Assembly: GCF_949628265.1 (NCBI RefSeq)
Contig: NC_088790.1
Coordinates: forward strand, 8,746,545 to 8,810,544
DNA from: Cloeon dipterum
Lineage: Eukaryota; Arthropoda; Insecta; Ephemeroptera; Baetidae
Direction of reading: 5' to 3'
Length of the DNA: 64,000 nt
The notes under the pieces are model-generated. The model did not search any database. It was given only the letters and a program-made list of their open reading frames with translations, and was not told the origin of the DNA. The number at the start of each line of letters is the position of its first letter. Position 1 is the first letter of the stretch. Below are positions 24,301-37,870 of the stretch, one piece after another. The position numbers and the translations under genes are program-made.

Positions 24301-27300
24301 AAGTCATGCTGTAAGCAGCTTGAAGAAGGAAATAATAGAAAGATTCTTATGGAGACCAAGAAAAACGTCTGGGAAAAATCTGATCTAAACAATTCTGGGC
24401 CTATATTTCAAATTTAACTTTTAAATTATCCCAGCCCCAACAATTAAGCCTCTATTAAATTAACACGTTTTTACGATCTCTATTTCTCTATACATCTTAT
24501 ATATTCTATTCTATTTTTTTGCGCTATTTTAGACGTTTTGATACAAACCAAGCTGATCAAGTGCATTATCGAACTGAATCCATGCGAAGAAAAGAGGCGA
24601 GGCCTACCTTTTGGATCTCCTCCACACTAAAACTATGAGGTAGATTGCCGTTGGTGGCTGCAGCTGCTCCGGGGGCGGCCGTGGGGGCCGGCTTAGGCGC
24701 GGCGGCGGCCGACGGCTGCGCCTCGGGGCCTGGTGGCGCGTGTGGCGGTGGTGGAGGCGGCGTCTCGTCGGCGGGGGTGGCGGCACCGTTGACCCTGGTC
24801 TGCCGCTCGGCCACCTTCTGCGCCAGCAGGTCCTTGAACACGGGCGACATGCACTGCGAGCGCGCCGACGGCGACAGCGGCCCATTCGGGCTCACTGACT
24901 CGGCTGTGTTTGACTCCTTCGAGCTCTGCCGCGAAGCCCGCCGCTCTTTCTTGCTGCCCCTTGTAGACTCGCTGCCACCCTCGTCGCTCTCGCCCTGAAA
25001 TGCACACTGTGTCAGCAGGCACCCTCGAAATTAAAATAAATAAATTGGCTAGTGCAAAACGAGTGACTTTATTTTTTATTTTGAGGGTTTTAAATATAGT
25101 TGAATAATTAATGATTTCAACTCTAAGAAACTTAAAACGATGGAATTTAATTTTTTCCGATGTGTATTTTGGTTTTATGTGTGCTGAAAATTTGATAACA
25201 GGTTATTATTTTTACTAACTACTTTACACAGAGTTTCCTAAAGAAAAACTGCAACAAATAAAAATATATCAAATAAAGAAAAATTAATTATTTTTTGTAT
25301 CCATCATTATTTTTAGTCAAATTTTAACTTTTATCATATCGAAAATAAATAAAGATGCAAATAAAGAATGATAGAAAAGAAAGGTTTATTTTCGTGCAAC
25401 ACAGTATGAGGGAGATTGGTCATAAAAAGCCGAGAGATTGGTAATTTTCCCGGGGATTCGAGGGGTTAAGTCTCACCTCGCTCATGCTGTAATCAGGTTC
25501 TGGAATGGGAGGGGCGGCGGCAGCAGCCGGAGGGGCGACCGGAGTGGCCGTAGCCGTGGCCGGCACGTTGTTGTGCTGGAAGGGTTGTGCGTAGGGGCTA
25601 GCGGCGCCGCCCCCACCTTTCTCTGGGGAGGCGGGCGCCCCGTCGGCCGGGGGCTTGAAAGTGGTGCTGCCCTCACCTTGGCTGCTGTGCTTTCGGACCT
25701 GCACACGCGCACGCAAGGTTAAAGCCTTTCAATTTTAGCTTTTTTCTTTTATCTTAAACATGCTCGCTAGAGAGTTTCGGGTGCGACACACACATAGAGA
25801 TGTAAAAAGGGTGCAGGGGTCACTTACCAGGGGCCTGGCGCCGCTGGGCGGAAGACTGTGCGAGCGCGATTTGTTGGCACCTTCTTTGGGCGTGCGGCCA
25901 AGCGTGCTCGAGCCCTGCCGCAGGGCCACCACCTTCACCTCCTCAGGACTGGCGTAAAGCTTGGCCGGACCAGGGCGGAAACTCGACATGATTGGCTCAG
26001 GACTCGTCGGGGTGGCCGTTCTACTGTCTGCTGCTCAAAGATTAAAACACACGTTTGAAATATTTTTGTAACAAAATTCGTCAAATAATTAAGATAGAGA
26101 ACTAAGTAAATTTAGTATTAATTGGATGTTGAATTGTACTCCTGATAAAAACCTACGCAATTTTAAAAAATATTATCTTAAAAAAAGTTATGAGTTTCTC
26201 AAAAAGATAATTTTTTTAAAACGTATCAAATTCAACGAATTTTAATCAATGAAGAGTTAAGAGATCTACCCTTGAATCAGTTTTAAAATAGTTTACACCC
26301 CACGAAAGAAGCGAAAAAACTCACCCTGCTGTCCGACAGGTGAGTCGCGGACGGTGGCATACTCGCCACTGCCTTTTGCCCTGGGCGTTACCTCGACCCT
26401 AACCACCTGCCCGACGGGGATGGGCGGCGGTGGGTGGGTAGGCGGGGGTGGTGCGGCGCCGACGCCACCGCTACCGAGGGATCTGTTCCTCGGCAGCGAT
26501 CTGGTGCGCTGCGACAGCGAGCGCGTCACCGCCTCGTGCTCCATCTGCAGGCGCTCCATGCTGCGCCACGCGTGTCCGTACTCGCGGCCGCCGTTCGTCA
26601 TTGCCGTCGTGCCGATGTGACCTGTCGATTCAACCCCCAACGATCAGCACCCTTCGATTGGGCCACGCGGAAAAAACGCATGCAAAACGAGTGTCGGGGA
26701 ATAACTTGGCAACTTTGGTCGATAATGAATATTTGGGTGTTAATTCCCCAAAACGGCCAAGTTCAAACTGATTTCAAGTTGGCAGAAAAATATCAAACAA
26801 AATTAGTTCAATTTTTGTTATTATTATTTAAGGCTGATAAAACGCATTTTATTATTTTTGTGATTCAATTTTGAGACCAATTTTGCCAAGCGTAGCGGTG
26901 GAGGTGGCAGAGGTCTGCTCCAACCAATCAATAAATTACACGGCGCTCTATGTGTACGTATGCAACGCAAATCGAGAAATGAACACACTGCTATTAAAAC
27001 AACAGCTGCTTGAAACAAGAGTTGGTGGTTTCAGCAAAATAATCAGAATTCTCACCAACTGATACACACTCAATAAACTGCATAGAAGAAGGGCAAATGA
27101 AGCCGATTGTTACGCTCTACGAGAGACAGAGATAGAGGATTTGGTGTGGAAAGTTTGAGAGTTTGCCCGTCTCCACACGAACAAGAAAATATAGAATACT
27201 GGGGGTTTGAAAATCCAAAGAAAATGAACAATCAAGGTGGTGTGTACAGAGTGGTGCAAAATTTATGCATAGGAGACCTTTCTTGTTAACTCTGTTCCTT

Positions 27301-30300
27301 CTGTGTTTGGCTGCGGTTTCGGAAAGTATTTTCGTTTTATTTACACAGTGACGGCGACTATGAGAAGGGTACTGACCGGTAGTGTGCGTCGGCTGCACCC
27401 ACCACGAGATGTCCTCTTGGCTGCGGGCGCCACGCGACGACCACATTCGGGCGCCGGCGTGCGTCGGACTCACGTGCGCCAGGTCTGGCGTGCTACTGAA
27501 CGACTTGTGTAGCGTGTCAGACGCCCCACGCCGACCCAGCTGCCCAAAAACACACAGCAAATCAAGGGTTAAATATTTTTTCATAAAACAGAATCAGAGC
27601 CAAAATTAAACAATGAAAATTGAAATCTAAATTTCTCTTTGGAAAATATTTATTCAATTGTTACACAACATGCTTAGATTTTATGTAAATTTGCTGCTCA
27701 TTTCGCGTAGATACTCTATGAAACTAGCATCATGATTCTCTCTGGATGTATAATTGTGCCTGTAATTAAAAAAGCGTTGGCACATTGATGTATTTTTAAC
27801 ATTAGCCATTTTCTGCAAAGAAAAAAATAGAACTACGAAAAATATTTTAAGCAAAATAGAAATATTTCAAGTTTATATCAATGTTCAGAATACAATTGGA
27901 AATACTGCCACTCATTTATTTTAATTTTTCAGTGAAAATATTTATCGATGAATTGTTGTAAAAAATAGTAACCTTTCCTCTGGATCGTTTCATTTCAGCG
28001 ACGCTAGCGTAAACCTTGGGCGTCCTGGCGCTGCCTGCAGGTGATGGCGGCGCTGGGCCCTGCCGCGCGAATAGCTCCTCCAGCTCGGCGGCCGTGATCC
28101 TGGACGAGGTAGGCCGCGCCCTGATCGAGGCTGTGCGCGGTGGCGTGCTCCGCGCCTGCACGCTTTCCGTCGAACTGCTCTTGGTCGTGTTGGCTGACAG
28201 CGTCGTTGACTCCTCGCCCTCCGCCTCCTCCAGATGGCCCCCGGAACCATGCTGCTGGCTGCCATCTAAGCACGCAAAAAATTTACTCGCACTTGAATTT
28301 AGGGTTGTATTAAACTGCGAAGATAAACAATTAATGCGAGTGTCTTTCAGGTCGATATTAAAAATCAGATTAATAAATTACTTTGTCGACACGTCAGTTA
28401 TAGACTTAATTCGTCTAATGTGTGCAGGAAGAATGAATGAATTTCAGTTTGTGATTTGCAATTAGTTGTTACCTAGATCTGCCACCAACGACCTGGCGCG
28501 AGCTCTGCCCACACTGAGCGTGGTCTTGGGGTCCCTGCGAGGCGGAAGTGGCGCCGGGTTACGATCTGCAAAAGCGGTGAAAGCATTTGCGTTAGCCTGG
28601 CCGTGCCCCAGCGCGTTTAGTCGTTTTAGACGTTGCTTTTTGGTTAAGAAATTGTCATCAAATGTCCACACTTACTCTGCGAGTTCATTTTCCTGGGCAG
28701 GGTGGCGCATTGGCGGCTGGGCAGCGTGGTGGCCGCCTTCATGCCCGTCGCGACGCCCGGCTCGCCCAAGGAGACCACCTTCATGGCCACCAGGTCTCCC
28801 GAGCGCCTGATAAGCTCGACCACGTGCTCGTGCGACGCTTGGGTCACGTCCTCGCCGTTTATCTGAAAAGATTGCGAGCGAAACGTGTCATGGCTGCGGG
28901 AAATATTGTAACTCAACCGTGCACAACATACTTTTGTGCCAAAGGAAAATCAGAAAATTTAAAACGCACTTATCGCACTAAGACTTTAGAAGTCACCATT
29001 TATTTTATTTTACTCGATCCCATCGAGTAAAAAAATCCCTCATTTTTTCCCCGGAAAAACATACGCTTTTAAAAAACAGTTTTGCGGTATTTTCCGAAAA
29101 TTTGCGTTGTTTTCAAAACACGTACACTCAAAAAGTCAATCATGAATATTGTTTTGTTAAACGACCAAAAGGTCAATTTAATAAATTTATCGATTTTATG
29201 AAATAAAAATCTCGCATCATCTGATTTAGTTGAATTCAGTTGGAATTAGAAAAACGCGGAAACCCCACAAAGTTTTGGTTTTGTCTGCCTGTTATTTCCG
29301 CCAAAAACCCGTGGGGAAACTTTGTGCGTTGAAAAATAGGTGAATCTTGCTTTTCATAATATCGTCAAAAGTTGTTCCTGGCAAAATAAAATAAAAATTG
29401 CACTGACCTCAAGCAGATAGTCTCCCTTCTTGAGTCCAGCGACGTCGGCGACGCCACCTGCGTCAACGTCGTCGAGGTACTGGAGGGCGGGACAGCGCTC
29501 GGAGGGGGTGAGTTCCATGAGGGGTGAGGTGGCCTTAGCACCGCGCAGCACAAATCCGAAGCCCTTGCGCGAGCGGTGCAGCACGACGGTGCGCGGCTCG
29601 GCCGGTAGCCGGATGGTGATGGGCTTCTTGGAGCGCGGCGCCGTCGCGAAATGATTTGTTTTGTTGCCGAGGGCGCCGCCGCTGCGCCCAGCCACCCGCA
29701 GCGTCGCCGAGTTGGTGTTCTGCCGCATTCGCACCTCCTGCACGCAGTGCGCAGCGAACAGCCCGCTCCGTCCACGGCATGTGCCCTCCAGAAGGCCACA
29801 GTCCGTCGCCCCCGTGACTGAAAATTTTTGTCTTTGAGCAGCAGAACGAAGCCAGCGATTCTTCCAGATATAATTCTGAACGCGGCTGAGCAATCTGGTC
29901 CTCTTAGAAAGTCAGGGTTGGGCACAAGGATAGAAAATTGTCAAATAGATTTTTCCAGAAATTACCGCGGATTACCTCTTTTTCTACAGTTGTTTTTAAG
30001 AATAAGAAAACATTATATTTTTTTTTAAATTTTCACCAACCCGGGAAACTTGATCCTTCCAATTTTAATTATCATCCTTTGTCAAATTCCAAAATTATAA
30101 AAAAATTAAAATAATTTAATTTGTTTAGGTTCTATTTTTTAAATATATCAACGTAAAGACACAAATTTTTTTCTCATGTGTTTTTTTTAAATAATTTTAA
30201 TACTGTTGCACATTTTAAATAACTTGACAGGAAATTTAAGATTTTTTCAGGTCCAGATAATGCAATAAAATTGATTAAAATCAACTTAGATACGTTTTGT

Positions 30301-33300
30301 TCATCTCTGTGCTTTTGGCCTGCATTTTTCAGTAATTTGTCATGGACTTCCGAAAATATCGTTTAGTAACAACAGATTTTTCTTGCTTAAAATTCTTACG
30401 AAAAAAACGGGCCGTTCAGTAAACCGAACAAACTATTTTATAAACCCTGTAGAAAATTATTTCTCACCTTCGACGATATCTCCCTGGGTGAGGCAGAGGT
30501 GTCCCGGCGTATTCGAGCTGTAATTCTCGACGCAGACGGCCGTGACGCCGGCCAGAAGCAGGCCGGCGCCGGTATCGTAGCCGCCACCGCTCCCTCCGCT
30601 GTTGGAGGTGCCAACGCCCGAGCTGTCGCTGATAATGTCGCACTGGTCGAGGAGGCTTTTGTCTGCGGAAGACGCACCAGAGGAGCAGCGTCAGAATTGA
30701 AATATCTCGCGGGGATATTGAAAGAAAGAGAGAGAGAGAGGGAAAGAGGAAACCCCAAAAGTCACCACAAGTCGTGCCAATATACGATAAGTCGCAACAA
30801 CAACAACAAATAACGACGGCGACAACAAGACACCGCGGAGCTGGGCGCAGGACGTCAGCGGCTGTTGTTGGTACCTGTGACGATGCTGTTGGGGTCCTCG
30901 CTGGAGCCCTCGCTGCCGCGGTTGGAGCTGGCCTCGCTGAGGCTGGAGCAGCCGGAGCTGAAGCACGGTGGGTTGGAGCGGTCCGAGGGCGAGGGGGACG
31001 GCGGCGGGGGCGGCGTCCCTGCGCACAGCAGCGCGTGGCTCGACACCGAGCTGGGCGGCCCCCGCTGCAGCGTGCCCCCGCCGCCGCCGGTCAGCGCCAG
31101 GCACGACGTCGACGACGGCAGCACCGCCGCCGCCGACGCAAAGTCCAGCACCGAGCCGCTGCGATGCAGGTAGATGGCGCTCGTCGGACGCCGTTTGGGG
31201 TTGTACCGCGGAGGCTCTCGGAAGGGGACTGAAACAACAACGGCGAACGAAACAATTCACTACTATTGCCTATTTCGTTCTTTTCCTTAGGCCGTCTTTC
31301 CCGCAAAAAGTCAAATGAGGATGCGATTTTATTTAAAAAGGAATCTGTCGTGCTAATCAGAAATAGATGAAAAACAAATGATATCCCGTTTTTTCATTTA
31401 AGCAATGAAAATAGTTGTTATAAGTTGATTCTACCTAGAAACTCGTTTTATCAGCAAGTGTTATAAAAAACAGGTTCTAGATTAAGAAAGGTTGAATGAA
31501 AGAATTCGGCAAAATTTTGATAAGAATTGTAAATTTGAGTCGATTGTGATAAGTGATAAAAAAATAGTTTCCTTTATACAGCCATGAACTAAAACTATGT
31601 TTTTCGTTTCGTCATAAGCTCTTTGAGTGTTAGCCGTCAGTTAAAGTCACAAAGTCGAAAGTCGATGCTTGGCCTACGTGGTAGTTAAAAATGTACACGA
31701 AAGCACACAATGCAGGGATCCACTACGGAGAGAATGTACACAGGGGCAGGACGAGAAAATGGCAGGAGCAAGGGAAACGTTTCGGGAGGGGCAGGTCCAC
31801 AGAAAAATGAGACAGCGAAAAGTTTGAATGCAATTTCAAGCAATGTGTCCTGCTTTTGAGCGAGCGAGACCACTAGAATCTCAACTGATCGACTGTCACA
31901 GCTCACACACCAGCACAAAGCACAGCAGAGCACCCTTGAAAACAAAAACACCAGCCAGAGATGGTTGCTGTTGTTCGTTAATAATGGTCGAGCTCCTCCA
32001 CCAGTTTTGTTAAGAGATCAACAAGATGAGCGGCATGCATTCATGAATTTGAATCCATGAGATATCGAGTTGGAGTCACGATTTCATATATTGGCACAAC
32101 TTGTGTTAGATCCACCACCTGCACCATCACCACGCTGAATATTCTTTGCACAGAATATCCGTCAAAAGCAGAAAAGAACGAACCAAAAGCACCCGTTAGA
32201 CAAAAGATGAAAACAAACCACACAAAATCTGCACAATCTGTTAGACCTTCTTTGTTAATTTATTTGATTTCGTCCCGGTGCCCGCTGTTAACTTATATAC
32301 GCATTTTCCTGCCCTAGCCACCAAAAGCAATCTATTTCCATGCGTGTAAACATTCTTGGAACAATTGCTTAATTTGCTGTAGCCAACCTCTGGTGTTCAG
32401 AGCCCACACCAGACGGGGGTTTCAATCCAAAAATTAAAAAATGCGATCAGCTGTATTTGTTCCAAGAGTATTTTCACCATGGTTTTTAATATTCAGCTCT
32501 CGGGTGTGAGTGAACTAGCGTACAAAAACCGAGTCTGACGGACAATCAATGCATTTCTAGTGGGGGTAAGTGAGTGAGAGGCTATCGATTGCGTAAAATG
32601 TACAGATCACAAGGGGGGCAACTATAGACACGGGAGGAAAACAAATGCGTGAGAGTATGTAGTACTGTGTCTGCTACGCACTCGTCCTTTGAAAATTATG
32701 TCTTATGTGCATGAGTGGCCCGCGAGACAACCCCTTGGCGTCGGCGGGCAGGCAACCAGGTCGGCGGTTGCATACCTCGCGAAGTATACTCACCAGCTTC
32801 TTCAGGACGGTGCTTCTGGATTGTCTCAGCGAGCTCCAGGTTTCCAGCAATCACAGCCACCTGGACACACACGAAATCGCTTGGATTTAAGACGAGATCA
32901 CCATTTAAAAAAATATGCCATGCTGGAATGATGCAAACTAGGAAATGTAATACAAATTCCGATGATAGTACCTGGTAGGGGGTTTGATTGGCGAAGTTGA
33001 GGGCCTCTCGGTCGGCGCCGCGGAAAAGGAGCAGTCTGCTGCAACTATCCTGGCCGTTCACGGCGCACACGTGCAGCGGCGTGTTGCCAGACGCATTCCG
33101 CGCGTTCATATCGGCACCATAAAAGAGTAGATGCTCCAAGTGCTGCACCAGGCCGTGCCGACACGCCTGCAAATCGAAACGATTATTTCTCGGCGACTTA
33201 CTCGCAAATGACTGTAGTACCTGGTGGACCTCCTGCCAGCCCTGGGCGTCCTGGGCGCCGATGATGGCGTGGTCGTGCAGAAGCGCCTCGCACAGCATCG

Positions 33301-36300
33301 GGTCGACATTAGGGTTCATGGAGAGGTAGAGCGGCGTGAGGCCCTTGGAGTCCTTGTAGTTGGGGCTGGCACCCAGGTCCAGCAGCGTCTTTATCGCCTC
33401 GAAGTTGTTCTTCTCGACGGCACGGTGCATCGACGTCGTGCCATCGCGCGTCCGGTAGTCCAGCAGCGCCCCGCCGTTCACCAGCGCAATCAGCACGCGT
33501 GACGAACGCGGTGTCGCCGCTGCCACCGTCAGTGGCGTCTCTGCACCGACACAGAAACAGTGTTAAATAAAAAAAGAATGGACAAAACTGTTCAACTTAT
33601 ATCAGGAAAATAAAATTCACAATGTTTGATTTATTTTTCATTCAATTTTTCTCCTTATCAATGTAGTCTGGTGTTATCTTCCAGAGTATAGTAGTGTGTA
33701 TTGTGTCAAGTTACGTGGCAATCAATACCCAATTGTCAGTATTGGCGCCGCTAATTCGAGATAATAATCCAAAAAGGAATGCGTGTACCTCCAGTCTCAG
33801 CGCAGTGGAAGTTGGGGTCGAGCCCTTTGGAGCACATCTTGGAGATTTTTTCCACCTGTCTGTTAGAGACATAGTCGAGTAGTCGGCGTAGATTGGTCCT
33901 CGTGTGCAGAGCCTTGAGCTGCTTCTCGTCCAGGTGCAGCATTTTGTAGACGCGCCGCTTGTATTTGAGCTGCAGCAAGCACACCGGTTTTTTCTTTTAG
34001 ATTCAATTAGTTCATGAGAGAGGGAAACAAAATTAATCAATTAAATCATTTGGGTCAGCGAAACCGACCAGATTCCATTCCGTGTAAGGAACAACCGAAT
34101 CTCCGCATTGTGTGTTCGGCGCAAAACTCGTTTTTGTGATAATTAAAAAGCTGCCGAGAGTGAATAAAACCCGTGGCGTAGGTCGGGACAATTTGCTAAT
34201 TAATCGACGAGCGCAAACTATATATGTATGATCGCAGTCAAGGCTGTCCCACCCGATAAAACAGCGGGATTGTTGAATATTCGACGCATTGTCAGAAAAA
34301 TGGAGACGAGTGGGTGACAAGGCCGCCCTGATAAACACAATTGCATGCTTTTTCAGACAACTGGACGTATTTCCTTGACATGAATTTGGAAAATTTAGTG
34401 CCTGCTTTTTAGGGTTGAATAAGAGTCTTAAGTATATCGAGTATACTAAATATAAATAAACAAATTGAGACAATTGACCAACGTCTGCCAATCTATCTCA
34501 AGTCTCGGCCTTGTTATCTTGACCAAACACAACTGTTTTTGACATTCTAATCAAGCTGTCGCGATTTCCCTATTTGTACCCGCAGTTTATCTAGAGCTTG
34601 TTAAATTCACTTTTTGATTTTATCAGCCCAAATTAGCCCGAGTAAACAAATAAACAATCGATCTTGCTTCAGATATGATAACCAACAAAAGGTCGTGTCT
34701 TTCTTTTGTCCCGCGGATAAAAAGGTTGAACAGACCATGGCGGCTCGTAGGGCGTCCTTCTCTCCGTCGTCGGACATGTTTGCCTTTCTGTCTATGAGTC
34801 TGCTGGAGTCGGCTACATTCGGAAGAAGCGCGTGTGCCTGCTCGAATTAAACTGCTCGAAAAAACTGCGGTCGAGGGTTGAAAAACTAAATGTGGCGCTT
34901 TTTACACACTGCCAAGAGCGAGCCGCGAGTGGGGCTCCTCCGCTCTTCTCACAGACACACACCGAATCTATTTTTAAGGGTCGCGCCGCGCGGATGTGTC
35001 ACACGCCTTTTTACATTTCAGAATATACATACATACACGCCCGTCGAAAGCCCTGCGCTGCAATTATTTACGTCTCTTTAAGTGCTCAAGCCAATTTTCG
35101 TTCAAAATTTAATGCTTTCCAAGAAAAAGAGCTTTATTAAATTGCTTGATTTTGGAGGAATAAATAAACAATATAATTTTATTCATAACAGTTAGATAAA
35201 TTTAATGAGATAATCTTTAAGTGTTTTTATAAAGATTTTGCCTTGCTATAATTTAGTATTTTTAAGCTCTTCTAATAGTGAATGCTGGCATGAAATTTTT
35301 AAATTGAAGAGCATCTGGCACGAAAAATTAGCTTACTGGTAAAAAATTATTTCTTTGAGCCAAACGCTTGCATTAGGAGAAGGCGAGAGCGTGGCGAGCG
35401 GAAAGAGACCGAAAATAGCGGCGGCACGACACTACAGGAGACGATTCCTTTTTTCTTTCTCTCGCTGCACGACTCACTTGGCAGAGATAATGAGCGGAAA
35501 AGTGGATGCGCCCAATTGGCGGGTGCATTTTACAATGGATACGGAGACAAAACAAACCTCAAGATAGCCGACGGGCCCGCTGAAAGGGTAGTCGGTGAGG
35601 TGGCGCTCCTCGTCCAGGAATTTCCCGGCCTTGCCGTTGGCCGGCGGAACGAATAGGCCATAGTTGAAGCTCTCCTTCAGTTCCTGAAAAAACAAAAAAT
35701 TGCGTCAAATTAAGATGATTTTAACTTAACAGTAATAAGAATAAACTAACTAAAGAAGTATTTTTTTCTGATGCGAAAACGACCTTTTCTTTCCTGTCTG
35801 TGAATTATTTCCCTGTTTATTTGTTGTCCCCAATTAAGAGGTGTTTTCCTGCTCAGTCACAATCAATTTAATCCCTTTCATCCGTCGGTTTGTTTTTATT
35901 TTTAAGGGGAAGGAAAGCTAATTCCTCAGCTCTGTTCCTACTTTTTGAACAGTTTCGAGGAAGCCAAAAGATTATAGTGTTTGGTCGGCGCGCATTAGAG
36001 AAAATAAGTAACGGCATGACGCAGATCAAATTTGTACAGCTTGACAGTTACTTGTCTAATAAGTTGAGTTATCCGAGTCACACGTCAGTAAAAAGTAAAA
36101 AAAAACTCCTTGTCATTTGTATCTAATACTGTTGCTGCTGCTGTGTGTGTGACCCAGCGGAAACATAACTGAACATCTTTATTACTTATTTATTTGGCCG
36201 CAAAAGCAGTTTCTTTCGCGTGAGCTCAATTTATTTTCAATTCCTCTCAGCAAATTGCAGCTCATGTTGCGTAATTTTCGCATCGCAAAAAATGAATCGG

Positions 36301-36964
36301 TGCGAATTCTTTTCATAAATCATTCACTTTCAGGGCTCACGCAACCTCTCGAATTTTCTGATCACGCGACATCAATTATTTTCAATTGAGCCATAAAGTA
36401 GCGAAATGCGCGCTGTGGGAAATTTACAGCTCCACCGCGAGCGGAGAATAAATTATTTTTCAACTCGTACTTTCGGCAGAGGTCAGCAAAAGCAACATTG
36501 AAATCGAAAGTTTCATTGTTTTCTCTCAACAGCTTTAGCTTGATCGAATATTCACCATGAATGAATTTTAACGTATTTAAATTTTGATCCAAGAGCTTTA
36601 GAAAAAGGTAAATTTTGATGTTTCGTGCAGATGACAAGTATACAAATTTAAAACACACCCACTCGCTTAATGTTCACTGATAAAATATACTAACAAAAAA
36701 TTAGATGCGAATTATGATGTTTACGCTTACCTTTGGTAGGGCGGCGAGGCACTGTTGTTTGACGTTCCAGATGAGCTCATCGCGGGCGAACTGCAGGCAC
36801 TTGTTGATGTTGAGCTCTGGCACGTGGACGCGGATGAGGACGGAGCCACCGCCGACGCCGCCCTCTTCGGACGGGTCCTGCGGCGCCGGCTGCTCCTCAG
36901 CACCGCGTGGCCCCGTCGTCACCGCCTCGCTCGTCGCCTCGCTCACTGGCATGCTGCTCGCCAT
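21319..36964 (-). CDS. Shank: Shank/ProSAP postsynaptic scaffold
   Basis: Exons: 36964-36731, 35683-35558, 33969-33789, 33540-33221, 33166-32972, 32860-32794, 31228-30875, 30662-30468, 29817-29408, 28862-28676, 28565-28473, 28265-27973, 27539-27377, 26621-26325, 26030-25828, 25698-25477, 24994-24608, 24125-23941, 23390-23125, 22995-22679, 22347-22150, 21831-21319. All phases agree: 5406 nt, 1801 aa. SPN domain about 40-150 (FNYGLFVPP, AGKFLDEER). Ankyrin repeats about 150-372 (LLDLGASPNYKDSKGLTPLY, HLEHLLFYGADMNARNASG). A split SH3 about 533-590. PDZ about 633-730 with the GFGF loop (643-646) and H705, as in class I PDZs that bind GKAP-type C termini. A Pro/Ser/Ala-rich tail follows. PPxxF Homer-type motifs end at F1639 and F1719. 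Exon 19 uses a GC donor. The model ends in a Q8 tract and KTVRIVGTLPKKAP with no SAM domain. The start is MASSMPVSE. An in-frame Met four residues on is an alternative. Confidence 0.95.
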
Positions 36965-37004
36965 GCGGATGCACACACTAGCGCCTTCATCTCACCCACA
37001 TCCT
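36943..37004 (-). promoter_or_regulatory. Shank 5' UTR exon segment with two overlapping uORFs
   Basis: A TTTGCAG acceptor ends at 37005, so the coding exon 1 carries 40 nt of UTR. uORF1 (37001-36987) encodes M-W-V-R-stop. Its stop overlaps the ATG of uORF2 as ATGA. uORF2 (36990-36943) has 15 codons and runs past the main ATG at 36964 in another frame. Such an arrangement would be expected to lower initiation at the main start unless ribosomes leak through or the transcript starts elsewhere. Confidence 0.55.
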
Positions 37005-37177
37005 CTGCAAAGAGAGAAAGCAACGAATGAACGATTAAAACGTGACATTCATTGATTGCACAATGAAGGTGTTGGGGGAAAATGATTTCAGTGGAACGTA
37101 AAGAGTAATTGCAAGTCGAGGAGAGTTTTAGAAGTAAAATTGTGGAAATTAATGTACATTTTATTTATACTGGGTAT

Positions 37178-37575
37178 ATTCAATTCAATTCAATTCAAAT
37201 TTTTCTTTATTCAATAAGTCGGAATATTTACAATGACTTTTGAATAGTTGTCAAGATCAAATTAAAAAAAAAAATACATCATCACATATACGATATACAC
37301 ATTTACAAACACAAGTCTTTCCAGTCACACGTCAAATACTCATTAAAGTCATAAAAATTGTAGTTACACAGTATTTTTTTCACCACTTTCACGAATAGTT
37401 TATAATCTGTGACATCTTTCACTTCTTGCGGGAGATGATTGTATATTCTTGGAATGCTAACTGTTGGGCTTTGCGTCGTCAGCTTTAAACTCACTATTGG
37501 CACATATAGGTCATTTTGGTTCATTATAAAGTTGAAACCCTTGATCCTAAATGTGACATCAGAGTATCCCATGTA
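37178..37575 (-). mobile_element. Truncated non-LTR retrotransposon 3' end
   Basis: A minus-strand ORF (37572-37303, 89 codons) ends with a pattern typical of the C-terminal tail of LINE reverse transcriptases: PRIYNHLPQEVK, spaced basic residues, then a NFYDFNEYL close. About 100 bp of AT-rich 3' UTR follow, ending in GAATAAAG and a (TTGAA)n tail (plus strand CAATTCAATTC at 37178-37198). Pentanucleotide tails of this kind are common for such elements. An in-frame stop just upstream of the ORF shows that the 5' part is missing or decayed, as expected of 5'-truncated copies. Confidence 0.75.
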
Positions 37576-37831
37576 AAAATGTCAAATTTTAAGTGCTATT
37601 TTAGTTTTCAAAATGGATATTGCCTATTACAAAAGTAGGCACGCTCTTACGCGGCACCCTTGTCACGGGGGTTCCATTACTTAATAAGTAAAAAAAATCA
37701 TAGTGAATCAGAAACTGACTATGTAAGTGGAAAAAAGATTAACTTCTACAACTTTCTCATCTGCGTGATTAAATGAAGACGGTTTCTCGAAAGCTTCTAA
37801 CTATTAGTCTTCAGTACCAAAATAGGGACCA
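37576..37831. other. Spacer between two retroelement tails
   Basis: No gene is seen. It may include decayed sequence of a second element of the same family, whose tail follows. Confidence 0.4.
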
Positions 37832-37870
37832 CAATTCAATTCAAAATATTTTTATTCAATGAATCCAAAA
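37832..37870 (-). repeat. Second retroelement-like 3' tail
   Basis: The plus strand reads CAATTCAATTC then TTTTTATTCAATGAATCC, paralleling the CAATTC repeats and TTTCTTTATTCAATAAG of the copy at 37178. On the minus strand this is an AATAAA followed by a short TTGAA tail, suggesting another truncated insertion in the same orientation. Confidence 0.45.

Noticed and set aside
21307-33502. Long plus-strand ORFs opposite the Shank exons
   Set aside because: They are antisense shadows of GC-rich coding exons. The minus-strand readings have domains and consistent splicing.
36362-36658. A 98-codon minus-strand ORF in Shank intron 1
   Set aside because: No recognisable domain, no splice signals tying it to Shank, and composition like the surrounding AT-rich intron.
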